Positions 47,651 through 57,415 are shown, counted from the first letter of the stretch. The stretch: DNA of 64,000 bases from Moraxella ovis (GCF_900453105.1 NZ_UGPW01000001.1:868001-932000), one strand, 5' to 3'. Numbers and translations: made by a program. Notes: generated by a model not told the origin, from the sequence alone.

Positions 47651-48787
47651 ATGTCAGGCACACACCAATTTAGCGATGAATTTGCGGGCGATTTTGACCA
47701 AGACTTTGATCAAAGCCTTGAACACGAGTTTCAAGACGATAACTTGACCGAAGGTAAAATGAGTCAGGCTCAACTTGATGAGCTGTATGCTGAGCTGGAC
47801 GAGGCGGGTAGAAATCTGCGGACGATTCGTGATTTTATCCGTTTTTGCGTGAGCAAGCTGCGTGAATATGACGTGGTGGTGGCACAGGGGACGACCGATG
47901 AATTTGCTGAAGCAGCGGCGATAGTCTTGCACACATTATCACTAGATTGGTCTGCGGACCCTGAGATTCTTGATTGTCGATTGACAGACAGCGAAAAACA
48001 AGCGGTACTTGAGCTGCTATCTGCTCGTATCACGCAGCGTAAGCCGTTATCATATTTGATTAATTTGGCGTATTTTTGTAATTTGCCGTTCTATGTTGAT
48101 GAGCGTGTCCTTATCCCGCGCTCGCCAATTGCTGAGCTAATCAATCAAAGATTCTATCCGTATTTTGATGTGGATGATGCCAATAAAGCTGATTACTATA
48201 ATCATGGTTTGCAGGAATTACAGCTGACACCACCTGAGCGTATTTTAGACCTTTGCACAGGATCAGGTTGTATCGCCATTGCTTTGGCGACAGCTTTCCC
48301 CGATGCCAACGTCGACGGGGCGGACATTGATAAAGATGCCCTAGAAGTGGCATGGACGAACGTCGAGCATCATGAATTATCTCATCAGGTCAATCTCATT
48401 GAGAGTGATCTATTTGCCAAAATCCCTGCCGAGAATCAGTACGAACTGATTGTAACCAATCCGCCTTATGTGGATGCGGCGGTCATGGCGGAGCTACCGC
48501 CGGAGTTCTTGCATGAGCCAGAACATGCCTTAGCGGCAGGGCAGGATGGGTTGGATTTGGTACATCAAATCTTGTACCACGCCCCTGACTATCTGACAAA
48601 AGACGGGCTGTTGGTGTGCGAAGTGGGCGACAGCGAATGGGCGTTACGCCAATCTTATCCTGAGATTCAGTTTGACTGGCTCACTTTCCAAAAAGGCGGA
48701 AGTGGGATTTTTGCCATTACCTGCGAGGAGCTTTTGGAATATCGTGATGAGTTCAAAAGACAGGTTGAGCGAGTAAAGGGGGTGTAA
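47651..48787 (+). CDS. prmB: Ribosomal protein uL3 N5-glutamine methyltransferase PrmB
   Basis: Methylates Gln150 of ribosomal protein L3. The 378-aa protein is about 65 aa longer than E. coli PrmB because of an acidic N-terminal extension (residues 1-40, rich in Asp, Glu and Phe, including [15 protein letters not shown]). The core has the SAM site [16 protein letters not shown] and the catalytic NPPY in [18 protein letters not shown]. The PrmB-type [20 protein letters not shown] separates it from PrmC. It is followed by aroC with a 1-bp gap, the classical prmB-aroC arrangement. Confidence 0.94.
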   Translation: MSGTHQFSDEFAGDFDQDFDQSLEHEFQDDNLTEGKMSQAQLDELYAELDEAGRNLRTIRDFIRFCVSKLREYDVVVAQGTTDEFAEAAAIVLHTLSLDWSADPEILDCRLTDSEKQAVLELLSARITQRKPLSYLINLAYFCNLPFYVDERVLIPRSPIAELINQRFYPYFDVDDANKADYYNHGLQELQLTPPERILDLCTGSGCIAIALATAFPDANVDGADIDKDALEVAWTNVEHHELSHQVNLIESDLFAKIPAENQYELIVTNPPYVDAAVMAELPPEFLHEPEHALAAGQDGLDLVHQILYHAPDYLTKDGLLVCEVGDSEWALRQSYPEIQFDWLTFQKGGSGIFAITCEELLEYRDEFKRQVERVKGV

Positions 48788-48788
48788 C

Positions 48789-49877
48789 ATGTCAGGCAAC
48801 ACAATAGGGCAACTTTTTACCGTAACCACCTGTGGCGAGTCGCATGGCGTGGGGCTTATGGCGATTGTGGACGGTGTACCGCCCAATTTGGAGCTGTGCG
48901 AGGCGGATTTGCAAGCCGAGCTTGACCGCCGTAAACCCGGCACGTCCAAATTCGCCACTCAGCGTAAAGAAGATGACGTGGTGGAGATTATCTCTGGGGT
49001 GTTTGAGGGGCGTACCACAGGCACACCGATTGGGCTACTCATTCGCAACACCGACCAAAAATCAAAGGACTATGGCAACATCGCCACGACCTTTCGCCCC
49101 AATCATGCCGATTATACCTACACGATGAAATACGGCTTTCGGGACTATCGTGGCGGTGGACGTTCGTCTGCTCGTGAAACTGCCATGCGTGTGGCGGCAG
49201 GGGCGATTGCCAAAAAATATCTCAAAGAACGCTTGGGCGTGGTCATTCGTGGTCATGTTACCCAAATCGGCACCGAAAAGACAGACAAACTAGATTGGGA
49301 TATTGTGAACCAAAACCCGTTTTTTTGTGGGGATATTGATGCTATACCACGCTTTGAAAAATTGGTTACGTCCTTGCGTGAACAAGGCACAAGCTGTGGG
49401 GCGAAGTTGGAGATTTTTGCCGAAAATGTCCCTGTGGGTTTGGGTGAACCGATTTTTGACCGACTGGATGCCGATATTGCCCATGCGATGATGTCTATCA
49501 ATGCCGTTAAGGGCGTGGAGATTGGCGATGGCTTTGCGGTTACCGAGCAGTTTGGGCATGAAAGCCGAGACGAGCTGACCCCTGACGGCTTTTGTGCCAA
49601 TCACGCAGGCGGGATTTTGGGTGGGATTAGTAGCGGGCAGACCATTCGTGTCGCCATTGCCCTAAAACCGACCGCCAGTATCACCACTGCAGGCAAGTCG
49701 ATTAACCTAGACGGTGAAGCCACAGACGTGATTACCAAAGGTCGCCATGACCCTTGTGTGGGCGTGCGAGCCACACCGATTGCCGAGGCGATGCTTGCCA
49801 TTGTCCTACTTGACCATTATTTGCGTCATCGTGGGCAAAATGCCGATGTGGTACAACCTTTAAAGCCGATTGAGTAA
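48789..49877 (+). CDS. aroC: Chorismate synthase
   Basis: Converts EPSP to chorismate using reduced FMN, the last step of the shikimate pathway. The 362-aa protein has the signatures [40 protein letters not shown] and [15 protein letters not shown]. The conserved histidine and arginine residues of the flavin site lie in these blocks. Length is normal. It follows prmB by 1 bp and is followed directly by ybaK, so the three form one operon. Confidence 0.97.
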   Translation: MSGNTIGQLFTVTTCGESHGVGLMAIVDGVPPNLELCEADLQAELDRRKPGTSKFATQRKEDDVVEIISGVFEGRTTGTPIGLLIRNTDQKSKDYGNIATTFRPNHADYTYTMKYGFRDYRGGGRSSARETAMRVAAGAIAKKYLKERLGVVIRGHVTQIGTEKTDKLDWDIVNQNPFFCGDIDAIPRFEKLVTSLREQGTSCGAKLEIFAENVPVGLGEPIFDRLDADIAHAMMSINAVKGVEIGDGFAVTEQFGHESRDELTPDGFCANHAGGILGGISSGQTIRVAIALKPTASITTAGKSINLDGEATDVITKGRHDPCVGVRATPIAEAMLAIVLLDHYLRHRGQNADVVQPLKPIE

Positions 49878-49881
49878 TGTC

Positions 49882-50349
49882 ATGACCCCTGCCATTCGTC
49901 TATTAAAAAACCAAAAAATCGCCCACAGTATTCATGAATACGACCATGATCCAAATAACACCAATTTTGGGTTGGAAGCGTCCGAAAAGTTAGGTTTATC
50001 GCCTGACACGGTGTTTAAAACCTTGCTCGTTACGGATGGCAAGGCGTATTTTGTGGCGATACTGCCCGTGTGTCATTTGCTGAATTTAAAGAAAATGGCA
50101 ACGGCTGTCGGCGTAAAAAAGCTTGTTATGGCAAACCCTGCCGATGCCGAACGCTTAACGGGCTATATCGTGGGTGGGATTAGTCCCATTGGGCAGAAAA
50201 AACGCCTAACAACCGTGATACATTCGTCCGCCCAAGCCCTTGATAACATATATGTGAGCGGTGGCAAGCGTGGGCTAGATATAGGTGCTGCCCCTGATGA
50301 TTTGGCGAATCTTTTGACAGCTAAATTTTTTGACATTATTGATGATTAA
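49882..50349 (+). CDS. ybaK: Cys-tRNA(Pro) deacylase, YbaK/EbsC family
   Basis: Hydrolyses cysteine mischarged onto tRNA-Pro by prolyl-tRNA synthetase. I place the start at the ATG at 49882; a TTG at 49870 overlapping aroC is possible but has no better ribosome site. The 155-aa product has [21 protein letters not shown], the [14 protein letters not shown] block with the catalytic Lys region, and the substrate loop [13 protein letters not shown]. The C-terminus [17 protein letters not shown] is also typical. It ends the prmB-aroC-ybaK operon. Confidence 0.93.
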   Translation: MTPAIRLLKNQKIAHSIHEYDHDPNNTNFGLEASEKLGLSPDTVFKTLLVTDGKAYFVAILPVCHLLNLKKMATAVGVKKLVMANPADAERLTGYIVGGISPIGQKKRLTTVIHSSAQALDNIYVSGGKRGLDIGAAPDDLANLLTAKFFDIIDD

Positions 50350-50371
50350 TCTTGTATTTTAAGGATATGTT

Positions 50372-50734
50372 ATGAAAAAATTAGCTGTATTTGGCGTGGT
50401 TACATTGTTATTATCTGGCTGTGCAACTGGCGGCAATGGCGGCATGCTGGGTGATATTGGCAACAGTCTATTCAAGGAGGCTGTCGATTATCAATGCCGA
50501 AATGAATTAAATGCCAACCGAGTTTACAAAACCGCCAGCATTCTCATGAGCGACGCACAAAAGACCAAAATTGAAAATCGAGTGTGTGGCTGTGTGAGTG
50601 AAAAAGCACCTCAAAGTGTAACCTTGAACGAGGTCGGTCGAGCGGTAATCGATCCGACCGCTCGCACCCAGATTGCCACCAAAGCAGTAACTAAGACGTT
50701 AAACGCTTGTGTGAATGAATTTTTGTCAGGTTAA
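50372..50734 (+). CDS. Small lipoprotein, function unknown
   Basis: A 120-aa predicted lipoprotein. A basic n-region and hydrophobic h-region end in the lipobox LLSGC, so Cys17 would be lipidated. The mature part is Gly-rich at first (ATGGNGGMLGDIG) and then helical, with three more cysteines (YQCRNELN, RVCGCVSEK, and LNACVNE near the end) that may form disulfides in the periplasm. AAGGA precedes the ATG by 6 nt. It starts 22 bp after ybaK and could be part of that operon. I recognise no family. Confidence 0.78.
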   Translation: MKKLAVFGVVTLLLSGCATGGNGGMLGDIGNSLFKEAVDYQCRNELNANRVYKTASILMSDAQKTKIENRVCGCVSEKAPQSVTLNEVGRAVIDPTARTQIATKAVTKTLNACVNEFLSG

Positions 50735-50806
50735 TAAAGATTTGTTCAGCGGCTTATTTGTTTTAGTTTTGTAAATTTTATGTTATAATTTGTATTCTTT
50801 AGATTT

Positions 50807-50834
50807 ATTTGTACTCTTAAATTTGTACTCTTAA
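50807..50834 (+). repeat. 14-bp perfect tandem duplication upstream of a lipoprotein gene
   Basis: ATTTGTACTCTTAA occurs twice head to tail (50807-50820 and 50821-50834). A TATAAT lies at 50784-50789, and an imperfect third copy of the pattern (TTTGTATTCTTTA) precedes the pair. It sits in the untranslated leader of the next gene. Confidence 0.8.
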
Positions 50835-50890
50835 CAACCAAAAGTATGCATGGCTGATAAATGATTGCTTTTCACCCAAAAGACAAATCT

Positions 50891-51364
50891 ATGGCTGATC
50901 TCTCAAAAGGGCGATGGGCTTTGGGATTTTTTTTGCTGCTTACTGGCTGTGGTAGTGAGAGCGCAGAGGTGGTTAAGGCAGAGCAATCGGCTGTCATCTC
51001 AGAGGATTATACGCCCGCCAGAAACGATAAGTTGCAGCAGAGACGGGCAAATGTGGGCGATGAATGCCCTAAATTGGTGCAAAAACGTGTTGATCACACT
51101 GCCATCTCTCGTCAAGATAGTATTATGGGTAATACTTGTGATTATTTTATTTATCCAGCTGTGGGTGATACGCTGACAGTCTATGTATCCGATGGGCGCA
51201 TGAAGCCTTTTTTGAATACGCCATACTATCACGATTTTGCCAACGGCAGTTATAAAGTAATCGCGAACGGTAGGCATGTCATTCGCTTGGAATACAATGC
51301 GTTGGAACATAAGCCTGCCGTGATGGATTATGTGCTTGTGGTGAATATTACACCGCCAAAGTAA
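50891..51364 (+). CDS. Predicted lipoprotein, function unknown
   Basis: A periplasmic lipoprotein. From the ATG at 50891 the signal is MADLSKGRWALGFFLLLTGC, where the final Cys is the lipidation site; a longer start at 50861 would add ten residues before it. The mature part is about 138 aa. It has two cysteines (DECPKLVQKR and MGNTCDYFIYP) that could pair, and a beta-rich C-terminus (GSYKVIANGRHVIRLEYNA). No family is recognised. It has its own TATAAT-like element and a strong terminator, so it is a separate unit. Confidence 0.72.
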   Translation: MADLSKGRWALGFFLLLTGCGSESAEVVKAEQSAVISEDYTPARNDKLQQRRANVGDECPKLVQKRVDHTAISRQDSIMGNTCDYFIYPAVGDTLTVYVSDGRMKPFLNTPYYHDFANGSYKVIANGRHVIRLEYNALEHKPAVMDYVLVVNITPPK

Positions 51365-51390
51365 GTCGTTAAAGTATTGTCAAATATATC

Positions 51391-51419
51391 AAAAAACCTA
51401 GGTATTCCCTAGGTTTTTT
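51391..51419 (+). terminator. Terminator of the lipoprotein gene
   Basis: A perfect 12-bp stem (AAAAAACCTAGG with its complement), a 5-nt loop and a T6 tail, 26 bp after the stop. Confidence 0.92.
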
Positions 51420-51574
51420 AATTTGTTGGCTTTAATGGCGGTAAATCCACTAATCTTATTTAAAAAATCTCGTATTTGGGGTGAAGGAGTGGAGCGGCTA
51501 GGGTGATTGTTGTATGGTTGTATGATTATTATTCTGCAAAATAGCCAGTTGTATTAATATATATTTGAATAAGC

Positions 51575-51604
51575 AATAAAAAACCCTTGAATATTCAAGG
51601 GTTT
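51575..51604 (-). terminator. Terminator of tRNA-Leu
   Basis: An 11-bp perfect stem (AAACCCTTGAA with its complement) with a 2-nt loop and a T-run on the minus strand, just beyond the tRNA 3' end. Confidence 0.88.
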
Positions 51605-51608
51605 GTGT

Positions 51609-51695
51609 TGGTACCAGTGGTCGGACTCGAACCGACACGCTTTTAAGGGCAACGGATTTTGAATCCGTCGTGTCTACCAATTTCACCACACTGGC
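51609..51695 (-). tRNA. tRNA-Leu, anticodon CAA
   Basis: An 87-nt class II tRNA with encoded CCA. The acceptor stem is GCCAGTG with CACTGGT (a G-U at 1:72) and discriminator A. The anticodon stem ACGGA/TCCGT holds the loop TTCAAAA, giving anticodon CAA, which reads UUG. The long variable arm TGCCCTTAAAAGCGTG and the T-loop TTCGAGT are normal. It has its own promoter and terminator, so it is a single-gene unit. Confidence 0.96.
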
Positions 51696-51724
51696 ATAAG
51701 TGGTTGTCGTTAAACATGCAGCAT

Positions 51725-51752
51725 ATTATATAGGATTTTTTAAAAAGGTCAA
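51725..51752 (-). promoter_or_regulatory. Promoter of tRNA-Leu
   Basis: On the minus strand TTGACC (51752-51747), 16-nt spacer and TATAAT (51730-51725), about 30 bp before the mature 5' end. Confidence 0.78.
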
Positions 51753-51789
51753 GTGTTTTTAATGATATTTTAAAAAATCCGACTTCTAT

Positions 51790-54700
51790 TTAACCACCAC
51801 TAATGACACCGGCGCCACTCAATCGACTTGTGCCATTAGCGCCTTTATGAACGAGAATCTGAGTGCTGATGCGCTCCTTTAGTGTGGCGACATGTGAGAT
51901 GATACCAATCATTTTCCCTTCTTCTTGAAGTGCGGACAAGGTGGATAGGGCGATATCCAGTATCTCTTCATCGAGCGTGCCAAAGCCTTCATCTAGGAAT
52001 AATGAGTCAATCGTAACCTTGTCACTGCTCATCATGGAGAGACCCAAGGCGAGCGCAAGACTGATGATGAAACTTTCACCACCTGATAGGTTCTTTGTGC
52101 TGCGCTCTTCATTACCTTGATGGGTGTCGATGATGCTGATTTCTAGTGAGTTTCTGTCATCGGCATTGCCATGTTTTAAAATATAGCGTTCGTTCATTCG
52201 GCTAAGTACTTGATTGGCGTGATATAGCATCAGATCCAGTGTTAGCCCTTGGGCGAAGTTGCGGTATTTTTTGCCATCTGCTGAGCCGATCAGCTCGTTT
52301 AACTTTGTCCAGATTTGAATGTCCTGCTTCTTGCGCTTGATGTTATTGGTTAGTGTGTTTTGTTTTTCGCGGGCAATAGCAGCACTTTGTAGGATTTGTT
52401 GGTTTTTACCCAGGCTTTGTAGGGACTCGCGTTCTTGTTGTTGCAGCTCATCTCGCCTGTGATAGAGCTCATCAAGTGTTTCTTTGTTGGTGATGGATTG
52501 GGCGAGCGTGTTTAAATTGTCATGCTCTTCTTCTAGGCTTTCTTTGCTGCGCTTAATAGCGTATAAGATGGCATCCGCTTCTTGGCTTAACTTTGCTCTG
52601 TCGTTGTGATTTAAGCAAGCCTGTAAGAACGCTGCCTCATCATCAAATCCCTTTTTGTGTAAGGTGGACGTGAATTCATCGGTCGCTTGTTTAGCTTCTT
52701 GAGATAGATTGTTTAGTTTGCTATTAAGTGATTGTAGCTGCTCGGTCAATAATAACGCATTGTTTTGATGATGGTTGTGCGCATTGACAGCTTTATTTAG
52801 CATCTCATTGCCGCGCTGAAGTTTTTGCCTTAGTAGTAGGGCTTCATCATCAATAATTTTATCGCCAAATATCGCCTGCCTTTGTGCTTGCAGGCTGCTG
52901 ATGTTATCTTGGATATTGGTGTACTTTTCTTGATATGAATGGCTATCTAAGCTTAATTTATCAAGTTGCTGCTGCTGATTATCAAGGCTGATTTTAATGC
53001 CATCAAGCATGCGAGTAGATTCTTGATATTTGATTTTAGCGTCTTGATGGGTTTGATATTTTTGATTGAGTTTATTAATTTTATCTAAAATATCATCTGA
53101 TATGCTTGATAAGATTTCAATAGTGAATTCTGTATTGAAGTCACCTTTGCGTATTGTTAAGTCATACTTATCTAAAGTATGCGCGATGTTGAAATGGCTT
53201 TGCTTAAAGTTATTCAAGGCGTGATTAAGATGTTTGGTCTGTTGATTGATGATGTCTTGGGTGTTGGCAATGTTGCCCTTTAAAGTCTCGCCTTCGACTT
53301 TGATCTTGCTAAAGTACTGTGTGTATTTATCTACATTATTAATCGCTTGGGTCAATTCGGGTTCTTGTGCTTGGTACTTGGCATGCGTGCTATTTAGCTG
53401 TGCTAGTGTTTGCTGATTCTGTAGGATTAGGTTGTTTAATAGATTGTCATCCAATTGATTAATATCAAAACTAAAATCATTCTTAATGCTTGACAGCTCA
53501 TCAAGCGCTTCTCGCATCTTTTGTCTTAAAGTGGGTTGCTGCTTGATGATGTCGTCAAGGTTTTTATTTAGATTATCTAAATTATTATTACTGACGGCAA
53601 GTTGTTGGTTGTTACTTTGCATTGAGCTATTTAGGGTGCTGATTTTGTCCTTGGTGTGTTTAATCGTCTCTGCATCCGAGCTCTCTTCTTCGTGCAGGTG
53701 CGGGTGCTTATCAGCATAAGGGTGATCAATGGCGCCGCACAGTGGACAGGGTTTGCCATCTTGTAGATTGCTAAGGTGCTTTTTGAGAATGCTGACTTGT
53801 AGGCGTAGGGCGTGCGCATTCTCAAGTGTGATAAGGGTTTTGTTTTCTTTATCCAGTTCATCGCCAAGCTGCTGGGCTGTGTTTTGTATTTCGCCAATCT
53901 GCTTGGTGAGGTTGCCGATTTGAGTTTGTAGCTTAGCGACCTGCTCTTGGTTGAGCTGATATTGATCATAAGGGTCTTTTAGGGTGGTTAGTGTGGATTT
54001 GATCTGTGATTGCTGCTGAATTTTCTGGTTGATGGACATACCGTACCGCATGATGGCTTCAGCAGTGATGGGGCTTTGTATTCCCGTCAAGGTGATAAAA
54101 TCAGCCTGTATTAGCTCAAAGTTTTTCTGACTGTTGGTTAATCGAGTCTTGGCATCTTGATAATCAATACGCTTTTGGGCGATGGTGTTTTGTAAGCCAT
54201 CAAGGGCAGCTTGATGATGGTTAAGGTCTTGATTAAGTATTTGAATTTCTTGGATTTGACTATTAAGCTGTGTGTGTTCTGCGTTCAGACGACCCAGATC
54301 CTGCCCAAGATCGGCGACATCATAACGAAGCGTATCTTGTAGCTCTTTTAAGATTTCGTTCGTTTTGGTTTGATCATTGAGTAATGATTGGATGTTGTTG
54401 TTTAATGCTTGAATGTTTTGATTGTTTTGGCTGATAGTTTGATTAAGCCGATCCTTTTGTTCATTTAGATGCGATAATTGACCATCAAGCTCGCGAACTT
54501 GCTTAAAAATAGGCTGTGCGGCAGCCTCTTCGCTCTCGACGTCTTTTAAATTTTTGGCTGCATTGTCTTGTTCTATCGAGCTTTCGGTGATGCTTTGCTG
54601 AGCGTGATTAAGATCACTTTCAAGCTTTAGAATATCATCTCTGACTTGGTTTTCTTGCTCACGCAGATGGGAGAGTTTGGCATATTCGTCGTGGATGGCA

Positions 54701-55581
54701 AAGGCGTTATTGGCAAGCTCCAATGCTGCAAATTTTGGCTTAAAATGTTCTCGAGCCTGTTCGTGTTCGGCAAGCGATTGGGTGAGTTTTTGAATTTTTT
54801 GTTCGATTGTTTGTTTTTGTTCTAGTTTTTTTATGTGAGTTTCGGTGTCTTTTAGGGTGTCTTGCTTTTTTTGAAGTGCAGCTTTATCCGCCTCAATGCT
54901 TGCTTTTAAGGTGTTAAACTCATCGTCAGCCATGATCTCACTGTCGTCAAGCTTGTCTTGTAGTGCGGTGAGTTCTTGGCGTTTTTGTTTTTGAATTTCA
55001 AAGGCTTTAGTACCGATTCTGCCGTAGATTTGGGTACCTGTGATTTGTTCTAGAATTTCGCCTTTTTCACCAGCATCCGCCTTCAAAAATGCTGCAAAAT
55101 TCCCCTGAGCAAGCATGACAGAGCGGGTAAATTGCTCAAAGTTCATGTGCATGATTTCGATGGCTTTTTTTTCGCATAGTTTGATTTTACTCTCTAAGAT
55201 CTTGCCATCATCACCTACGTGATTAATTTGACTGATTTCTCGTTTGATGGCTTGTAATTTGCCATCCGCCTTACCGCCAGCGCGGCGTTGCTGCCACGTG
55301 AATCGATACATCTTACCGCTGATTAGTAGTTCAACTTGTGCGCCACATTCACCTGCGCCTAGGCTCATGAGTTCGTTTTGAGTGGTACTAATTTGATTGA
55401 TGCGTGGCGTCTCGCCGTAGATGGCAAGGCAGATGGCATCCAAAATCGTTGTCTTGCCCGCACCCGTCTGACCGATGATGGCAAAAATACCATCGCGTAC
55501 GAACGCATCATCGGTAAAATCAATGTGCCAATTGTCTTTAAGGGAGTTAAGGTTGTTAAATTTTAGGCTTAAAATTTTCAT
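51790..55581 (-). CDS. sbcC: Exonuclease SbcCD subunit SbcC
   Basis: SMC/Rad50-like ATPase that with SbcD cuts DNA hairpins and processes ends. The 1263-aa protein has Walker A in IIGQTGAGKTTILDAI (near residue 37). Two long coiled coils follow, rich in Gln, Asn and Lys. They are joined by a zinc hook with CxxC in GKPCPLCGAIDHPY. The signature LSGGESFIISLALALGLS and Walker B DSLFLDEGFGTLDEE are at the C-terminus. It is longer than E. coli SbcC (1048 aa) through longer coils. It starts 1 bp after sbcD. Hairpin cleavage by this complex limits long inverted repeats such as those noted here. Confidence 0.95.
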   Translation of the reverse strand: MKILSLKFNNLNSLKDNWHIDFTDDAFVRDGIFAIIGQTGAGKTTILDAICLAIYGETPRINQISTTQNELMSLGAGECGAQVELLISGKMYRFTWQQRRAGGKADGKLQAIKREISQINHVGDDGKILESKIKLCEKKAIEIMHMNFEQFTRSVMLAQGNFAAFLKADAGEKGEILEQITGTQIYGRIGTKAFEIQKQKRQELTALQDKLDDSEIMADDEFNTLKASIEADKAALQKKQDTLKDTETHIKKLEQKQTIEQKIQKLTQSLAEHEQAREHFKPKFAALELANNAFAIHDEYAKLSHLREQENQVRDDILKLESDLNHAQQSITESSIEQDNAAKNLKDVESEEAAAQPIFKQVRELDGQLSHLNEQKDRLNQTISQNNQNIQALNNNIQSLLNDQTKTNEILKELQDTLRYDVADLGQDLGRLNAEHTQLNSQIQEIQILNQDLNHHQAALDGLQNTIAQKRIDYQDAKTRLTNSQKNFELIQADFITLTGIQSPITAEAIMRYGMSINQKIQQQSQIKSTLTTLKDPYDQYQLNQEQVAKLQTQIGNLTKQIGEIQNTAQQLGDELDKENKTLITLENAHALRLQVSILKKHLSNLQDGKPCPLCGAIDHPYADKHPHLHEEESSDAETIKHTKDKISTLNSSMQSNNQQLAVSNNNLDNLNKNLDDIIKQQPTLRQKMREALDELSSIKNDFSFDINQLDDNLLNNLILQNQQTLAQLNSTHAKYQAQEPELTQAINNVDKYTQYFSKIKVEGETLKGNIANTQDIINQQTKHLNHALNNFKQSHFNIAHTLDKYDLTIRKGDFNTEFTIEILSSISDDILDKINKLNQKYQTHQDAKIKYQESTRMLDGIKISLDNQQQQLDKLSLDSHSYQEKYTNIQDNISSLQAQRQAIFGDKIIDDEALLLRQKLQRGNEMLNKAVNAHNHHQNNALLLTEQLQSLNSKLNNLSQEAKQATDEFTSTLHKKGFDDEAAFLQACLNHNDRAKLSQEADAILYAIKRSKESLEEEHDNLNTLAQSITNKETLDELYHRRDELQQQERESLQSLGKNQQILQSAAIAREKQNTLTNNIKRKKQDIQIWTKLNELIGSADGKKYRNFAQGLTLDLMLYHANQVLSRMNERYILKHGNADDRNSLEISIIDTHQGNEERSTKNLSGGESFIISLALALGLSMMSSDKVTIDSLFLDEGFGTLDEEILDIALSTLSALQEEGKMIGIISHVATLKERISTQILVHKGANGTSRLSGAGVISGG

Positions 55582-55582
55582 G

Positions 55583-56878
55583 TCATTCGGCGCGGTGATC
55601 GGTATCGTGTAGGTCGGTGAGTAGAGTTTGGTAGGCTTGTTTTAAGGACTGCTGTTCAGCATCCTCCATGTCGTTTTGATTGAGCAAGGTTTCAAAAACT
55701 TGCATCTCGGTCAGCTGTTTTAGATCGATTGTTTGATGATGTAAGCTAAGGCTTTGCTGATACAGAGTTTTGTTTTGGATGTTTAATGCGATGACGAGGC
55801 TGTATTCAAGCAGACTACGAATGTCCTGTACGAGTGTCGGACGAATCTCGTTGCCTGTATAAATAATCTCAACCCAGATGCTCTGACCATATTCGATAAG
55901 TTTGCTCAATTCTTTGGTGATTTGATCCCAGTCGCCATTGATGCGTGCAAGCTTTTGAAACACTGGAACGGGTAATGCCGTGATACTAGGCTTAGTATTG
56001 GCATCATCAAAATCAACCAACAGCACTTGCTTGGCTTTACCTGCCTCGCCAAAACCCATCGCAATCGGCGAGCCACAGTAGCGTATGTGATCGTAGCCGG
56101 CAACTTTTTGTGGCGCGTGAATGTGCCCCAGTGCCACATAGTCGATACACTTATCAAAGGTGTTGGCGGATATTTGACCCAATGTACCAACATACAGATC
56201 GCGCATCCCGTCGTCCTTGGATGAGACGCTGGCGCCTGCGGCGAAGAGATGCCCTGTGGCGATGATGGGGATTTTTTTGTTGAATTTATTGAGAATGTCG
56301 GCTTGCGTTTGTTCGGCTTGTTCGCTTAGTGTCTGATAATGATTAGTGATGCCTTGGATGGTGTCATGCTCTTTGGTAGTGATGTCATCAAAGCTTTTGC
56401 TAGCGCGAACGTCTTTGTCGCGCAAATAAGGCACAGCAAGGATAATGGCTTCAGGGGTGTCGCCTTTGTGCAATATCAGAAGCTCATCGCTAATATCATC
56501 GCTTGCGATGCCGATGACTTGAACATTCAGCGCGCGCAAGATTGTCTTGGGTGCATCTAAGAAAGTTGGGCTGTCGTGATTACCAGCAGTGATGATCACA
56601 TGACGGCAAGCGCTTTTGGCAGTGCTGCCTAGGAATTTATAATAAAGCTCTTGGGCTTTATTACTTGGTGTCATCGTGTCAAAAATGTCACCCGCCACAA
56701 TCAAAACATCCACCTCGTGCTCATTAAGTACATCAATGAGCCAATCCAAAAATTGCGCAAATTCGTCATAGCGCTGCTCTTGGTAAAGTCGTTTGCCAAG
56801 ATGCCAATCAGAGGTGTGCAGAATGCGCAGGGTGGATTTTTTTGGGATGGTGTTTGATGTCGTCATGTAAAAAAGCAT
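55583..56878 (-). CDS. sbcD: Exonuclease SbcCD subunit SbcD
   Basis: Mre11-like metallophosphoesterase nuclease of SbcCD. The 431-aa protein has the five phosphoesterase motifs: ILHTSDWHLGKRL, VAGDIFDTMTP, ITAGNHDSPTF, ATGHLFAAGA and YVALGHIHAPQ, giving the two-metal site. The start at 56878 is a reasonable choice; an ATG four codons later (56866) is also plausible. It precedes sbcC by 1 bp, the usual sbcDC order. Confidence 0.95.
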   Translation of the reverse strand: MLFYMTTSNTIPKKSTLRILHTSDWHLGKRLYQEQRYDEFAQFLDWLIDVLNEHEVDVLIVAGDIFDTMTPSNKAQELYYKFLGSTAKSACRHVIITAGNHDSPTFLDAPKTILRALNVQVIGIASDDISDELLILHKGDTPEAIILAVPYLRDKDVRASKSFDDITTKEHDTIQGITNHYQTLSEQAEQTQADILNKFNKKIPIIATGHLFAAGASVSSKDDGMRDLYVGTLGQISANTFDKCIDYVALGHIHAPQKVAGYDHIRYCGSPIAMGFGEAGKAKQVLLVDFDDANTKPSITALPVPVFQKLARINGDWDQITKELSKLIEYGQSIWVEIIYTGNEIRPTLVQDIRSLLEYSLVIALNIQNKTLYQQSLSLHHQTIDLKQLTEMQVFETLLNQNDMEDAEQQSLKQAYQTLLTDLHDTDHRAE

Positions 56879-56892
56879 TAAATACGGTAAGC

Positions 56893-56921
56893 TATAAAAA
56901 AGACCGCCTAATTGCGGTCTT
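56893..56921 (-). terminator. Terminator of ybeD
   Basis: AAGACCGC pairs with GCGGTCTT around a 6-nt loop; on the minus strand a T-run follows. It lies just before the sbcD start. Confidence 0.85.
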
Positions 56922-56954
56922 GGCTTGATTTATTATAACATCAATCAAGGAGAT

Positions 56955-57284
56955 TTATACCACTGTTTTGACCGTTTTGGCCTTGTCTAATGCGGTATAT
57001 AGGCGATTCACTTCATCCGCAGAAGTGAGATAGAGTCTCGCGCGCAGGGCGTGGAATTTACCTGTTTTGGATGGCTTGACCATGATGCTTGCGGCATCAA
57101 AATCAGGGAAAATCTCTGCTAGAATCAGCGTCACTTCGTTGCGCAATGTGTCATGCTCGCCTTCATGTCCGATGATACTGATAGGGTAATCCATTGGGAA
57201 GTTCCACAGTTCTGGATTTTGGATCTCGGTGCGCTTAGCATTAGGTGCGGTGGGTACACGATTTAGATTGGTAAATTTGGTCAT
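56955..57284 (-). CDS. ybeD: DUF493 family protein YbeD
   Basis: A 109-aa small cytoplasmic protein of the DUF493/YbeD family, which has an ACT-like ferredoxin fold and unknown function. Conserved blocks are ELWNFPMDYPISIIGHEG and SKTGKFHALRARLYLTSADE. In E. coli it sits beside lipB, but here it lies between rpoD and sbcD. The extra 15 N-terminal residues are polar. It has its own terminator. Confidence 0.86.
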   Translation of the reverse strand: MTKFTNLNRVPTAPNAKRTEIQNPELWNFPMDYPISIIGHEGEHDTLRNEVTLILAEIFPDFDAASIMVKPSKTGKFHALRARLYLTSADEVNRLYTALDKAKTVKTVV

Positions 57285-57371
57285 GATGACTGCCTTTTAG
57301 ATAATGATTGAAGATAAAATGGGGCAAGCTGCCCAAATTTCAAGGTGTGCCGATGCTTGGCTGATATCAAT

Positions 57372-57401
57372 AAAAATAACCACACGAAGGTGGTTATTTT
57401 T
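57372..57401 (-). terminator. Terminator of rpoD
   Basis: A perfect 12-bp stem (AAAAATAACCAC with its complement), a 6-nt loop and T-rich flanks, 15 bp beyond the rpoD stop. Confidence 0.9.
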
Positions 57402-57415
57402 GTGATGAAATGAAA

